17,580 nt of DNA from Gammaproteobacteria bacterium. GTDB lineage: Bacteria > Pseudomonadota > Gammaproteobacteria > Chromatiales > Chromatiaceae. Of this stretch, positions 1-6,893 are shown in pieces. A program made the translations under genes and the position numbers. The stretch covers positions 1 through 17,580 of the forward strand of contig JAHEHQ010000009.1 of NCBI GenBank assembly GCA_024644505.1. Reading direction: 5' to 3'. Position 1 is the stretch's first letter. Every line of letters starts with the position of its first letter. The notes under the pieces are model-generated. The model was not told the DNA's origin, ran no database searches, and saw only the letters and a list, made by a program, of their open reading frames with translations.

Positions 1-29
1 CCATGGGCGCTGACAAGCTCACCCGCAGG

Positions 30-125
30 GCGTCTCCGTGGCGTCCCGCAGCCGCGTTGCAGTGCTTGGAAAGGGCATGCCATTCCCTGCGCACTGCGCC
101 TTGCTGCGAAACGCCACGGAGGCGC
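30..125. repeat. Long imperfect inverted repeat in gene-free left end
   Basis: Arms at about 30-65 and 91-125 pair with several mismatches. Both contain CTCCGTGGCGT and GCAGTGC on the appropriate strands, and a GGCATGCC palindrome sits in the middle. As RNA or single-stranded DNA it would fold into one long hairpin. No transposase lies nearby and no target duplication is visible. It could be a non-autonomous mobile remnant, a REP-like unit, or the terminator or processing structure of an unseen upstream gene. Confidence 0.5.
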
Positions 126-571
126 TGCATCCGTAAATATCACGTTTAAGGAGTACTGGTAGCAAAAGGAGCCAGTGCACAGGATGCTTGACCGACCCGC
201 ACGTATTTGCGCATCCCCGCTGTGGCCTGAAGGTATTGCCTGATTTGAGCCCCCTGTGATTGTATTCCCGGTGATTCGCGGGCCAGTGTGCAAACTCATC
301 CGTTAAATGCTAGCATTAATGCGGCTTATGGAGGGCGAGAGCGCCTCCTCACCTGTCGCTGGCAGCATAAACCGGCATCCCGATACCGGGAATTCTGACA
401 GATATTGTTTGCCTATCGCCCGCCCGAGTGGGTTGAAGGCCTGAGACAAGCCCAGCTGATCTATGGGATTCGGGCACAAGAATTAAGAACCGACAGTTTC
501 CAGCTGCAAAGACTTAAGAGCTTCATTTTTAATTAGGATTTTCACGCGATAATTTTTGCTATTTGCGTGTT
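126..571. other. Intergenic region upstream of ppk2, no gene seen
   Basis: No convincing coding frame, tRNA or ncRNA signature was found here. Small dyads are visible: ATGCTAGCAT at about 307-316 and a GGAGGGCG/CGCCTCC hairpin at 330-348. Close to ppk2, a GATAAT hexamer at 548-553 could be a -10 box, but no good -35 partner is spaced correctly, so no promoter is called. The last bases contain the ppk2 ribosome-binding site (GAGGAG). Confidence 0.4.
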
Positions 572-585
572 GAGAGGAGATCACG

Positions 586-1455
586 ATGTCGAAACCGCAG
601 TTCAAACCCTCAAAGCTTGATAAAGCCGTTCCCAAAGAGATCTACGAGACAGTGATCTCCGCCAAGAAAAAGGAGATCGTAGGCCCGCAGTATCCGTACC
701 CCAGGAAAATGGACACGGAGAAGTATGAGGCCGAGAAGGTGAAACTGCAGGTGGAACTGCTCAAGATGCAGCAGTGGGTCATCAAGACAGGGGAACGCGT
801 CGTGATGCTCTTCGAGGGGCGGGATGCCGGCGGCAAGGGGGGAACCATCAAGCGCTTCATGGAACACATGAATCCCCGCCAGGCCCACGTGATCGCACTG
901 ACCATCCCATCGGAGCGGGAAAAGGGCCAATGGTATTTCCAGCGCTATCTGGCTCACCTGCCGAGCCGCGGGGAAATGGCCCTGTTTGACCGTTCCTGGT
1001 ACAACCGCGGTATCGTTGAACCCGTAATGGGATTCTGTACCCCGGAGCAACACAAGGAATTTCTGACACAGGCCCCTAAGCTCGAAAAGATGCTGGTGGA
1101 AGACGGTGTACGGCTTTTCAAGTTCTGGTTTTCCGTGAGTCGTGAGGAGCAATTCCGCAGGTTCAAGTCCCGGGAGACAAACGAACTGAAACAGTGGAAG
1201 TTGAGCCCCGTCGACCAGGACGGCCTGAGCAAATGGGACAAGACCACCAAGTTCAAGAACATCATGTTCGAGGAAACGGATACCAATTGGGCACCCTGGA
1301 CCGTGGTACGCTCCGATGGAAAAAAACGCGCGCGCCTTAACTGCATGCGCTATGTGCTCAACAACGTTCCCTATGACGACAAAAACAAGGAGGTGGTGGG
1401 CAAGCCGGATCCTGAAATCGTCGGAACCGTCAAGGACATGTATAAATTCACCTGA
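586..1455 (+). CDS. ppk2: Polyphosphate kinase 2 (PPK2 family)
   Basis: PPK2 enzymes transfer phosphate between polyphosphate and nucleotides, and many single-domain members favour making NTP or NDP from polyphosphate. The 289-residue protein is a complete one-domain PPK2. It has a Walker A loop, FEGRDAGGKGGTIKR, at about residues 76-90, a Walker B-like FDRSWYNR at 134-141, and a lysine/arginine-rich lid and SRE region at about 170-200. The start is set by a GAGGAG ribosome-binding site about seven bases before ATG. The gene stands alone, faces a long gene-free region, and is closed by a hairpin with a T run. In a sulfur oxidiser it probably links polyphosphate stores to nucleotide supply. 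Nucleotide preference (ADP, GDP or AMP class) cannot be settled by reading. The family call is secure. Confidence 0.95.
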   Translation: MSKPQFKPSKLDKAVPKEIYETVISAKKKEIVGPQYPYPRKMDTEKYEAEKVKLQVELLKMQQWVIKTGERVVMLFEGRDAGGKGGTIKRFMEHMNPRQAHVIALTIPSEREKGQWYFQRYLAHLPSRGEMALFDRSWYNRGIVEPVMGFCTPEQHKEFLTQAPKLEKMLVEDGVRLFKFWFSVSREEQFRRFKSRETNELKQWKLSPVDQDGLSKWDKTTKFKNIMFEETDTNWAPWTVVRSDGKKRARLNCMRYVLNNVPYDDKNKEVVGKPDPEIVGTVKDMYKFT

Positions 1456-1472
1456 GTCTGCGGTTTTCATCC

Positions 1473-1507
1473 GGGGTCGGTATCCACACGGGTTCCGGCC
1501 CCTTTTT
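1473..1507 (+). terminator. Rho-independent terminator of ppk2
   Basis: GGGGTCGG (1473-1480) pairs with CCGGCCCC (1495-1502) through eight pairs including one G-T. The loop is 14 bases and five T residues follow at once (1503-1507). It lies 17 bases after the ppk2 stop and between convergent genes. Confidence 0.65.
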
Positions 1508-1539
1508 CGTTTCAGCCCCCCGGATTGCCAGCCGGCAGC

Positions 1540-2112
1540 CTATTCCGATCCGCCGGATTCCCCGGGACCGGTATAGTACTCGGGCCACTCCCGCTTCACG
1601 ATCGGGCCGTCTGAGGCCAGCGCGTGGCAGCTGTCGAGAATCCTGGGCCTGGAGCGTTCGGCCATCCTGCCCGCCCGCTCCTCCAGGGCGCCATGCATGG
1701 TCTGATAGGCGGCGCTGCTCAGGGGCCTCAGCATCTCCAGCAGGTGGGTACAGCCATGGGTGGCCCCCACCCGCTTGCGAACCTCCCGCATCCATCCGGG
1801 ACCTATTTTCAGTCCGACCAGGCGCTTCATGTACCCGGTCGCCTCGCAGCAGATGCTGAACGGCGTGTGATCCGATATGGCCTCGATCCCGTGGATCATG
1901 AAATCCAGGTCCAGGGTCAGGCGTATGGACATTTCGTGCAGCGGCTCCCCCGCCTCGATGCGTCCACCCCGGTCTTCGTTGGGAAAGCCATAAGTCTTGG
2001 TATCCACCAGATGGCCTTCGATATCCCAAAGTCCATCCGCGCGCCTGAACCCCTGGCAAACGACCTCCCGGGTATGAAGATGCTCCCTCTCGCAGGGTTG
2101 AGATAACGGCAT
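1540..2112 (-). CDS. DUF2889 family protein
   Basis: This is a 190-residue protein of the DUF2889 family, whose function is not established. Recognisable family blocks are REHLHTREVVCQGFRR-like near the N-terminus, DGLWDIEGHLVDTKTY at about residues 26-41, a central GWMREVRKRVGATHGCTHLLEML segment and an AAYQTMHG segment. The conserved HGCTHL patch, with His/Cys/His, is a plausible metal- or cofactor-binding site, but that is inference. The ATG is preceded by GAGGT and GAGGA. It lies 88 bases after the stop of the upstream minus-strand hydratase gene and could be co-transcribed with it. DUF2889 members are often seen near acyl-CoA or aromatic degradation genes, which fits this neighbourhood only loosely. 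Confidence 0.85.
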   Translation of the reverse strand: MPLSQPCEREHLHTREVVCQGFRRADGLWDIEGHLVDTKTYGFPNEDRGGRIEAGEPLHEMSIRLTLDLDFMIHGIEAISDHTPFSICCEATGYMKRLVGLKIGPGWMREVRKRVGATHGCTHLLEMLRPLSSAAYQTMHGALEERAGRMAERSRPRILDSCHALASDGPIVKREWPEYYTGPGESGGSE

Positions 2113-2200
2113 TATCCTCGACCTCGGTCATAAGTTTACCGACGCTATTCTACTTCAGATGTGGATGTTTGTACCTGGAGCACCGATCAGATTGCCGGGA

Positions 2201-2998
2201 TCAACACTTGTCCGCCACCCACCCAGGCGCTCTCTTTTCCAGGAATGCACTCACACCCTCACGCCCCTCTTCCGAAGCCCGGACCCGGGTGATACGTTCC
2301 GCCGTATCCTGTATCAGACTGGTATCCAGCGGTCGATTGGCCACGGAAAAGACCAGATCCTTGGCGGCTGTCACTGCCCGGGGACCGGACGATGCCAACT
2401 GATCCAGCAGGGCATCGACCTTGTCGGACAACCGGGTTTCCGGCACCACTTCATGAATCAGCCCGATACGGTGGGCCTCGGCCGCGTCGAAGCGGCCGGC
2501 GGTGAGGAACCAACGGCGTGCAGCCCGCTGACCGATGGCCGCCACCACATAGGGTGAGATCACCGCCGGGATCAGGCCAAGCTTGACCTCCGTAAGTCCG
2601 AACATCGAATCCTCGGACGCCACCGCCATATCACAGCAGGCGATCAGACCGACACCGCCGCCGTATGCCGCACCCTGGACCCGGGCGATGGTGGGTATCG
2701 GAAGCCCGTTCAGGCGCCGCATCAGTTCTGCCAGGGCCAGGGCATCCCGGCGGTTTTCCTGTTCCTGATAGTCCGCCATACGGCGCATCCAGCGCAGATC
2801 GGCGCCGGCGGAAAAATTCTTTCCGTTCGCCTGCAACACGAGTGCACGAACACGCCCGTCTTTTTCCAGCCCCCCCAGCAGGTCGGTGAAACGGGCGATC
2901 AGTTCGTCATCGAAGGCGTTGTGGACCTCGGGCCTGTTGAGTGTCAGCCGGGCCACACCCCGCCCGTCTTTCTCCAGAATCAGGGGTTCTTCATTCAT
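2201..2998 (-). CDS. Enoyl-CoA hydratase/isomerase, LiuC (methylglutaconyl-CoA hydratase)-like
   Basis: This is a crotonase-fold protein of 265 residues. The oxyanion-hole segments are NFSAGAD at about 62-67 and AAYGGGVGL at about 110-118. The first catalytic Glu of classical crotonase is replaced by Gly in GGGVGL, while the second is kept in LTEVKLGLIPAVISPYV (Glu137). That pattern and the IPAVISPYVV string match LiuC/AUH-like hydratases of leucine and isoprenoid degradation better than the fatty-acid hydratase downstream. The frame is open to an ATG at 3037, but the ATG at 2998 is preferred because AGGAAG lies seven bases before it and the protein then begins at the usual family position. 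It is divergent from the 3-hydroxyacyl-CoA dehydrogenase gene. No other leucine-pathway genes are visible, so the exact substrate is uncertain. Confidence 0.88.
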   Translation of the reverse strand: MNEEPLILEKDGRGVARLTLNRPEVHNAFDDELIARFTDLLGGLEKDGRVRALVLQANGKNFSAGADLRWMRRMADYQEQENRRDALALAELMRRLNGLPIPTIARVQGAAYGGGVGLIACCDMAVASEDSMFGLTEVKLGLIPAVISPYVVAAIGQRAARRWFLTAGRFDAAEAHRIGLIHEVVPETRLSDKVDALLDQLASSGPRAVTAAKDLVFSVANRPLDTSLIQDTAERITRVRASEEGREGVSAFLEKRAPGWVADKC

Positions 2999-3003
2999 GA
3001 TTT

Positions 3004-3009
3004 CTTCCT
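3004..3009 (-). promoter_or_regulatory. Ribosome-binding site of LiuC-like hydratase
   Basis: AGGAAG on the minus strand precedes the ATG at 2998 with about five bases between them. It decides the start against the in-frame ATG 39 bases further upstream. Confidence 0.6.
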
Positions 3010-3075
3010 GGGTCGAATAGTTCAGTGGCAGGGACAATCTTAGCTCGGGAGCTGTTAACAGGCCCTAATTATCCC

Positions 3076-3104
3076 CGAAGGCGGGTATCGATCTGTGATA
3101 GAAT
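3076..3104 (+). promoter_or_regulatory. Possible extended -10 promoter for the 3-hydroxyacyl-CoA dehydrogenase gene
   Basis: The divergent gap carries TGATAGAAT ending at 3104, which reads as an extended -10 element (TG, one base, then TAGAAT). The -35 position, about 3076-3081, has no good match. The site lies about 55 bases before the translation start. Weak, but the best candidate in the gap. Confidence 0.3.
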
Positions 3105-3146
3105 CTTGGGGTTTTTCCACCGAAGTTTACAGTGATTTCAGGGCAA

Positions 3147-3153
3147 GAGGAGG
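3147..3153 (+). promoter_or_regulatory. Strong ribosome-binding site of 3-hydroxyacyl-CoA dehydrogenase
   Basis: GAGGAGG lies five bases before the ATG at 3159. It fixes the start there and rules out the upstream GTG at 3132, which would place this site inside the coding region. Confidence 0.7.
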
Positions 3154-3158
3154 CCTCT

Positions 3159-4007
3159 ATGCAGATCAAGTCCGTAGGCGTGATAGGCGCCGGCACAATG
3201 GGCAACGGTATCGCCCAGGTTTTCGCGGCCACCGGTTTTCAGGTGGTATTGCAGGATCTCGCGGAGGAGGCGCTGCAGCGCGGTGTCGCCACGATCACCA
3301 AGAGCCTGGATCGACTGCTCAAAAAGGAGAAGATCAGCGAGCAGCAAAAGGCCGACACCCTCGTCAACATCCGCACCGTCACCGACATGAACGAGCTGGC
3401 CGGTGTTGATCTGGTGGTGGAAGCGGCTATCGAGGACCGGGATATCAAGTCCGACATATTCAGACAGCTGGATCAGATCTGCAAGCCGGAGGCAATACTT
3501 GCCAGTAACACTTCATCGATCTCCCTGACCCATATCGCTTCCGTCACGGCCCGCTCCGACAAGGTCATCGGCATGCACTTCATGAACCCGGTGCCGATGA
3601 TGAAGCTGGTGGAGATCGTCCGGGCACTGCAGACTTCCGATGAGGTGAGCAAACAGATCGAGGAGATCTCCAAGACCATCGGCAAGATACCGGTGGTGGT
3701 CAACGACAGCCCGGGGTTCGTTGCCAACCGTATACTTCTCCCCATGATCAACGAGGCAATCTATACCCTGAACGAAGGCATCGCCGATGCCGCGGCCATC
3801 GACCAGGTTATGCAGTTGGGCGCCGCCCACCCCATGGGGCCGCTGGCGCTCGCGGATCTGATCGGACTGGACGTCTGCCTCTCCGTGATGGAGGTGCTGC
3901 ACGGGGGTCTTGGAGATACCAAGTACCGGCCCTGCCCGCTGCTGCGCAGAATGGTGGAGGCGGGCTATCTGGGACGCAAGACAGGAAAGGGCTTTTACGA
4001 CTATTGA
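3159..4007 (+). CDS. 3-hydroxybutyryl-CoA / 3-hydroxyacyl-CoA dehydrogenase (NAD-dependent)
   Basis: The enzyme oxidises (S)-3-hydroxyacyl-CoA to 3-oxoacyl-CoA with NAD. The 282-residue length is typical of the stand-alone Hbd/PaaH type. The N-terminal Rossmann domain shows GVIGAGTMGNGIAQ at about 7-20 and an acidic residue (Asp33) after the second strand. NTSSIS lies at 117-122. The catalytic pair is in GMHFMNPVPMMKLVE (His140, Glu152), and the C-terminal dimer domain contains the DSPGFVANRILLPMINEA signature. A GTG at 3132 extends the frame, but the ATG at 3159 has a perfect GAGGAGG site five bases upstream and the usual family start. The crotonase gene follows after 59 bases, giving two consecutive beta-oxidation steps in probably one transcript. 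Chain-length preference is not readable. Confidence 0.93.
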   Translation: MQIKSVGVIGAGTMGNGIAQVFAATGFQVVLQDLAEEALQRGVATITKSLDRLLKKEKISEQQKADTLVNIRTVTDMNELAGVDLVVEAAIEDRDIKSDIFRQLDQICKPEAILASNTSSISLTHIASVTARSDKVIGMHFMNPVPMMKLVEIVRALQTSDEVSKQIEEISKTIGKIPVVVNDSPGFVANRILLPMINEAIYTLNEGIADAAAIDQVMQLGAAHPMGPLALADLIGLDVCLSVMEVLHGGLGDTKYRPCPLLRRMVEAGYLGRKTGKGFYDY

Positions 4008-4066
4008 ACCGCTCCCCCAGACACAACTTGATCGAACACAAAAAACCCGAAAAAGCGAGGATCGGT

Positions 4067-4852
4067 ATGAGCTACGAGAATATTTTGCTGGAGAAGGTTG
4101 AGGACGGCATCTGGCTGCTGACTGTCAATCGTCCCCGCGCCCTGAATGCACTGAATGTTTCCACCCTTGACGAGATCCGTGCTGCCGTCGCCGAAGTGGC
4201 ACGAACATCGGAGATACGGGCACTGCTCGTGACGGGCGCCGGAGAGAAGGCCTTCGTGGCCGGCGCCGATATCACGGAAATGCAGGAGATGACGCCCCTG
4301 GAAGCCAGGGATCATTCGGCCCGCACCATAGGCACATTCCGCTGCCTGGAAACCCTGCAGATCCCGGTCATTGCCCTGGTGAACGGCTTCTGTCTCGGTG
4401 GCGGCTGCGAGCTGGCAATGAGCTGCGACTGGATCATTGCGTCCGAACGGGCCGTGTTCGGTCAACCGGAAGTCAATCTCGGGATCATGCCGGGCTTCGG
4501 GGGTACCCAGCGGCTGCCTCGCCTGGTCGGGCCCAACAGGGCCATGGAGATGATCCTGACCGGACGTCAGGTCAAGGCCCAGGAGGCGCTGGACTGGGGG
4601 CTGGCAAACCATGTCTGCGGCGCCGAGGAACTGATGGAAAAAGGTCTGGAGAGTGCGCGCAGCGTCATGGCCCGAGGCCCGCTCGCCGTTAGAATGGCGA
4701 AGCAGGCGGTGCAAAGGGGCCAGGACATGGATCTCGAGAATGCCTGCCTGCTGGAAAGCGAGATCTTCGGTGTCTGCTTTTCAACGGAAGACCGGGTGGA
4801 AGGGGTTAGCGCGTTTGTGGAGAAACGCAAACCGGACTTCAAAGCAAAATAA
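4067..4852 (+). CDS. Enoyl-CoA hydratase (crotonase family)
   Basis: The protein hydrates trans-2-enoyl-CoA to 3-hydroxyacyl-CoA, which its upstream neighbour then oxidises. It has 261 residues, the normal crotonase length. The oxyanion segments are KAFVAGADI at about 61-69 and GFCLGGGCELAMSCD at about 107-121. Both catalytic glutamates are present, Glu115 in GGGCEL and Glu135 in FGQPEVNLGIMPGFGGTQ, so a full hydratase is expected, in contrast to the LiuC-like paralogue on the other side of the divergent gap. The ATG at 4067 follows GAGGA with a normal spacer. An in-frame ATG at 4004 overlaps the upstream gene and is rejected. A palindromic repeat starts eight bases after the stop. Likely role: short-chain fatty acid or C4 (crotonyl/butyryl) turnover; a polyhydroxybutyrate link is possible but unproven. 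Confidence 0.92.
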   Translation: MSYENILLEKVEDGIWLLTVNRPRALNALNVSTLDEIRAAVAEVARTSEIRALLVTGAGEKAFVAGADITEMQEMTPLEARDHSARTIGTFRCLETLQIPVIALVNGFCLGGGCELAMSCDWIIASERAVFGQPEVNLGIMPGFGGTQRLPRLVGPNRAMEMILTGRQVKAQEALDWGLANHVCGAEELMEKGLESARSVMARGPLAVRMAKQAVQRGQDMDLENACLLESEIFGVCFSTEDRVEGVSAFVEKRKPDFKAK

Positions 4853-4859
4853 TACGCCC

Positions 4860-4897
4860 CCTCACCCCAGCCCTCTCCCTCTGGGGTTGGGGTGAGG
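4860..4897 (+). repeat. CCTCACCCC hairpin repeat, possible transcript end
   Basis: CCTCACCCCAGCC (4860-4872) pairs with GGTTGGGGTGAGG (4885-4897) with one G-T pair and a 12-base loop. It begins eight bases after the hydratase stop. No T run follows, so it looks more like a REP-type palindrome that may also stabilise or end the transcript. Confidence 0.55.
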
Positions 4898-4903
4898 AAT
4901 CAA

Positions 4904-4977
4904 TGTCGGGTCGAATTCATTCGACCGATACTTGCGTTGAATCTACCTGCTGCTGGCCGAATGAATTCGGCCCTACA
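4904..4977. repeat. Paired GAATTCATTC palindrome (REP/BIME-like), copy 1
   Basis: The left arm (4904-4926) contains GGGTCGAATTCATTCGACC and the right arm (4955-4977) contains GGCCGAATGAATTCGGCCC. Each arm is itself palindromic, and the two arms are also inverted relative to each other, so cloverleaf or long-hairpin forms are possible. The spacer is 28 bases. The same unit occurs again at 15259-15328. Both copies lie between convergent genes, as is usual for REP/BIME elements. No RAYT transposase gene is in the window. Confidence 0.75.
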
Positions 4978-5014
4978 GGGGGAAAGAACCGGTTATATTC
5001 CCCCCTCATCGCCG

Positions 5015-5034
5015 CCCTCTCCTGAGGGAGAGGG
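5015..5034. repeat. CCCTCTCC hairpin
   Basis: A perfect eight-base stem (CCCTCTCC/GGAGAGGG) has a TGAG loop and lies 20 bases beyond the end of the minus-strand Nudix/MBL gene. It may serve as that gene's transcript end, although no T run is seen on either side. Confidence 0.5.
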
Positions 5035-5054
5035 TGTTTCCAGAAATGCCCGAG

Positions 5055-6404
5055 TCAGCCGATACGCCCCTCGGCCGCCAGTTTCCGCAGATGCTGGCGC
5101 ACATTCTGTGCCGCCAGGGGCAGCAGTCTTTCATCGACCTCCCGATAGATGGCCGCGACAATCTCCTCCTGATTTCTGCCTGCCTGGGAGAGCGACTGCA
5201 CCTGCCCCTCCCGCATCCGCCTGTGATCCAGTGTCCTGCGCAAGAGGTGCACGCCACCGGCAGGCATGCCGTGTGAGGGTATGATCGCCTTTGGAGCTTT
5301 TCCGATCAGGGCCTCCAGGCTCTCGAAATAGTCCCCCATGTCTCCTTCGGGCTCCGGGATCACGACTGTACCCTCTGTCTGGATCAGATCCCCGACGAAA
5401 AACCAGGAAAGGTCTTCCGGCGCAAGCCCCACCATCCCGTCGTCATGCCCTGGCAGCCGATGACAGTGGACATCCCGGTCGAGCCAGGTGGTGATGCGTT
5501 CACCATCCCTGATGTGCCGCACGGTTATGCCATGCAGATAATCACCGCCCTGGCTGGCCTCCAGCCGCTGTTCGGTGACGGATGTACAGGCAACGGGCAC
5601 TTCGAGCAGACGCGCAAGATCCGGGGCATATTGATGGTGATCCGGGTGATGATGGCTGATCAGGATCCCGTCAAGTGTCCAGTCCTCCAGGGTGTGGACC
5701 AGTTTCCGATACTCCTGCTCATCTTCTGGCGACGGATCCACCAGCCAGCGCGGCGACCTGACGCCTCCGTCCCCGATGATCAGCGCGTTGGTGAAGCGTG
5801 CCGGCGGCAGGGTTCTGGAAGGCACCGGTATGTATCTCAGCCCATTGATCAGTTCCAGGCAGGGCAGTTTCCGTGATTCGTCGTAATCGAGATTGAAGGG
5901 CTCCACCCACTCGGTGGAGGGATCTCTCGCCAGGGCCCGTATCAGATTGATGGTGGGCACCACCATGAGGCCCTCGCCCCGGTCATAGCGTCCCCAGAGT
6001 TCCTCCCTGTGAACCCAGTCCGACCAGGCGATCTCCTTGCTGTCCGGGATGAAACGGGGCCGCTCCTTGAGAACAATCTTGAAATGATGAGCCCGGAAGC
6101 GATAGGTCTCAAAGGCGGGGGTAATCGCCGTGCCCATCAGATGGATGCCGCCAATCTCCTCGCGCTCCAGGGCATGCGTCAGGTCGTAGCCCAGTTCTTC
6201 CGACAATTCCCTGAACAGCGCCCTGACATGGGCGGGATGGTGTGCCGCCAGCAGCGGATGTTCATAATCGTACCCCGCGTCCTCCGCATCCACCTTGCCG
6301 CCCGGAAAGGCGTAATAGCCCGGAAAGGCCCGGAGGTGCTCCTGGCGCCTGATGACGAACACCTCGTCGTCGTGGACGAAGACCGCTGTGACCGCTTCTT
6401 TCAT
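5055..6404 (-). CDS. Nudix hydrolase / metallo-beta-lactamase fold fusion protein
   Basis: This is a two-domain hydrolase of 449 residues. Residues 1 to about 160 form a Nudix domain. The Nudix box starts with GGKVDAE (35-41) and ends with RELSEELGY (65-73), with about 16 extra residues inserted between the first Glu and the RE pair. Residues of about 185-400 form a metallo-beta-lactamase domain of the LACTB2/glyoxalase II-like kind, with metal ligands HHHPDHH (251-257), His320 in LPGHDDG, Asp339 in FVGDL and His378 in IPSHG. A helical C-terminal tail resembles the winged-helix-like end of LACTB2-type proteins. Both active sites look intact. Substrates are unknown; nucleotide-derivative hydrolysis plus a thioester, phosphodiester or RNA cleavage step is possible. 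The start has only a poor ribosome-binding site but fits the natural start of the Nudix fold. No signal peptide, so cytosolic. Confidence 0.9.
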   Translation of the reverse strand: MKEAVTAVFVHDDEVFVIRRQEHLRAFPGYYAFPGGKVDAEDAGYDYEHPLLAAHHPAHVRALFRELSEELGYDLTHALEREEIGGIHLMGTAITPAFETYRFRAHHFKIVLKERPRFIPDSKEIAWSDWVHREELWGRYDRGEGLMVVPTINLIRALARDPSTEWVEPFNLDYDESRKLPCLELINGLRYIPVPSRTLPPARFTNALIIGDGGVRSPRWLVDPSPEDEQEYRKLVHTLEDWTLDGILISHHHPDHHQYAPDLARLLEVPVACTSVTEQRLEASQGGDYLHGITVRHIRDGERITTWLDRDVHCHRLPGHDDGMVGLAPEDLSWFFVGDLIQTEGTVVIPEPEGDMGDYFESLEALIGKAPKAIIPSHGMPAGGVHLLRRTLDHRRMREGQVQSLSQAGRNQEEIVAAIYREVDERLLPLAAQNVRQHLRKLAAEGRIG

Positions 6405-6483
6405 GGGTGAACCCCAGCCGTGTCATGCAACATGCCAGGAGTAGTCGGGATACGTGTATCAGGATTTAAAAACGGATGACTGT

Positions 6484-6798
6484 TCAGGCGTATTCGTCCA
6501 CACCAAGCAGACGGCTGATCCTGTCCCTTTCATCCAGGTCGTCCAGGGAGCGATAACTGGCCAGTGCCTGCTGGTTGCGCAAACCTGACGCCGCCGGCCT
6601 CATCAGCCCGCGCTGCACCAGATCGGCCCTCGCTTCCAGCAGGTTTGGACTGGGTTCTTTCTGAACAGCGGGGAACGCCGGATTCGGCGTCTGGGATTCC
6701 GGCCGGAACCTGGCACCGTGGACAGGTTCGACAGGAGAAAGCGCCGGCACCAATGGCAAGCTGGTAACGCGGAGACTTGAACTGTCTATGGTGTTCAT
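6484..6798 (-). CDS. Small protein of unknown function
   Basis: I do not recognise this 104-residue protein. The first 55 residues or so are rich in Pro and Ser and look disordered. The C-terminal half is helical and ends in LASYRSLDDLDERDRISRLL followed by GVDEYA, a compact terminal motif that looks conserved. There is no signal peptide, membrane segment or cysteine. It is the last minus-strand gene after recR, from which a MITE-like element separates it, and a short AGG precedes the ATG. Codon use resembles its neighbours, and the C-terminal segment would be unusual for random sequence, so I think it is real. Confidence 0.6.
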   Translation of the reverse strand: MNTIDSSSLRVTSLPLVPALSPVEPVHGARFRPESQTPNPAFPAVQKEPSPNLLEARADLVQRGLMRPAASGLRNQQALASYRSLDDLDERDRISRLLGVDEYA

Positions 6799-6893
6799 CG
6801 AGCCTGCGAAAAGGTTCCCAATTACCTACAACCCGACGGCGAATACAACATTCTATCCTAGTTTGACCGGTATTTTTAGATAGGTTCCGGTGA

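Noticed and set aside
399..536. Short plus-strand open stretch (about 45 codons) upstream of ppk2
   Set aside because: No ATG or GTG start with a ribosome-binding site, too short to judge, and no recognisable motif.
610..1470. Long minus-strand open frame (286 residues) antisense to ppk2
   Set aside because: It mirrors a highly conserved PPK2 gene, has no family signature, and its length follows from GC-rich codon bias on the other strand.
1448..2131. 227-residue minus-strand frame overlapping the DUF2889 gene
   Set aside because: The overlapping 190-residue frame carries the DUF2889 signatures; this one is Gly/Arg-rich without motifs.
4860..5034. Possible CRISPR array because of clustered repeats
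   Set aside because: The repeats are three different palindromes without regular direct repeats or unique spacers, and no cas gene is present.
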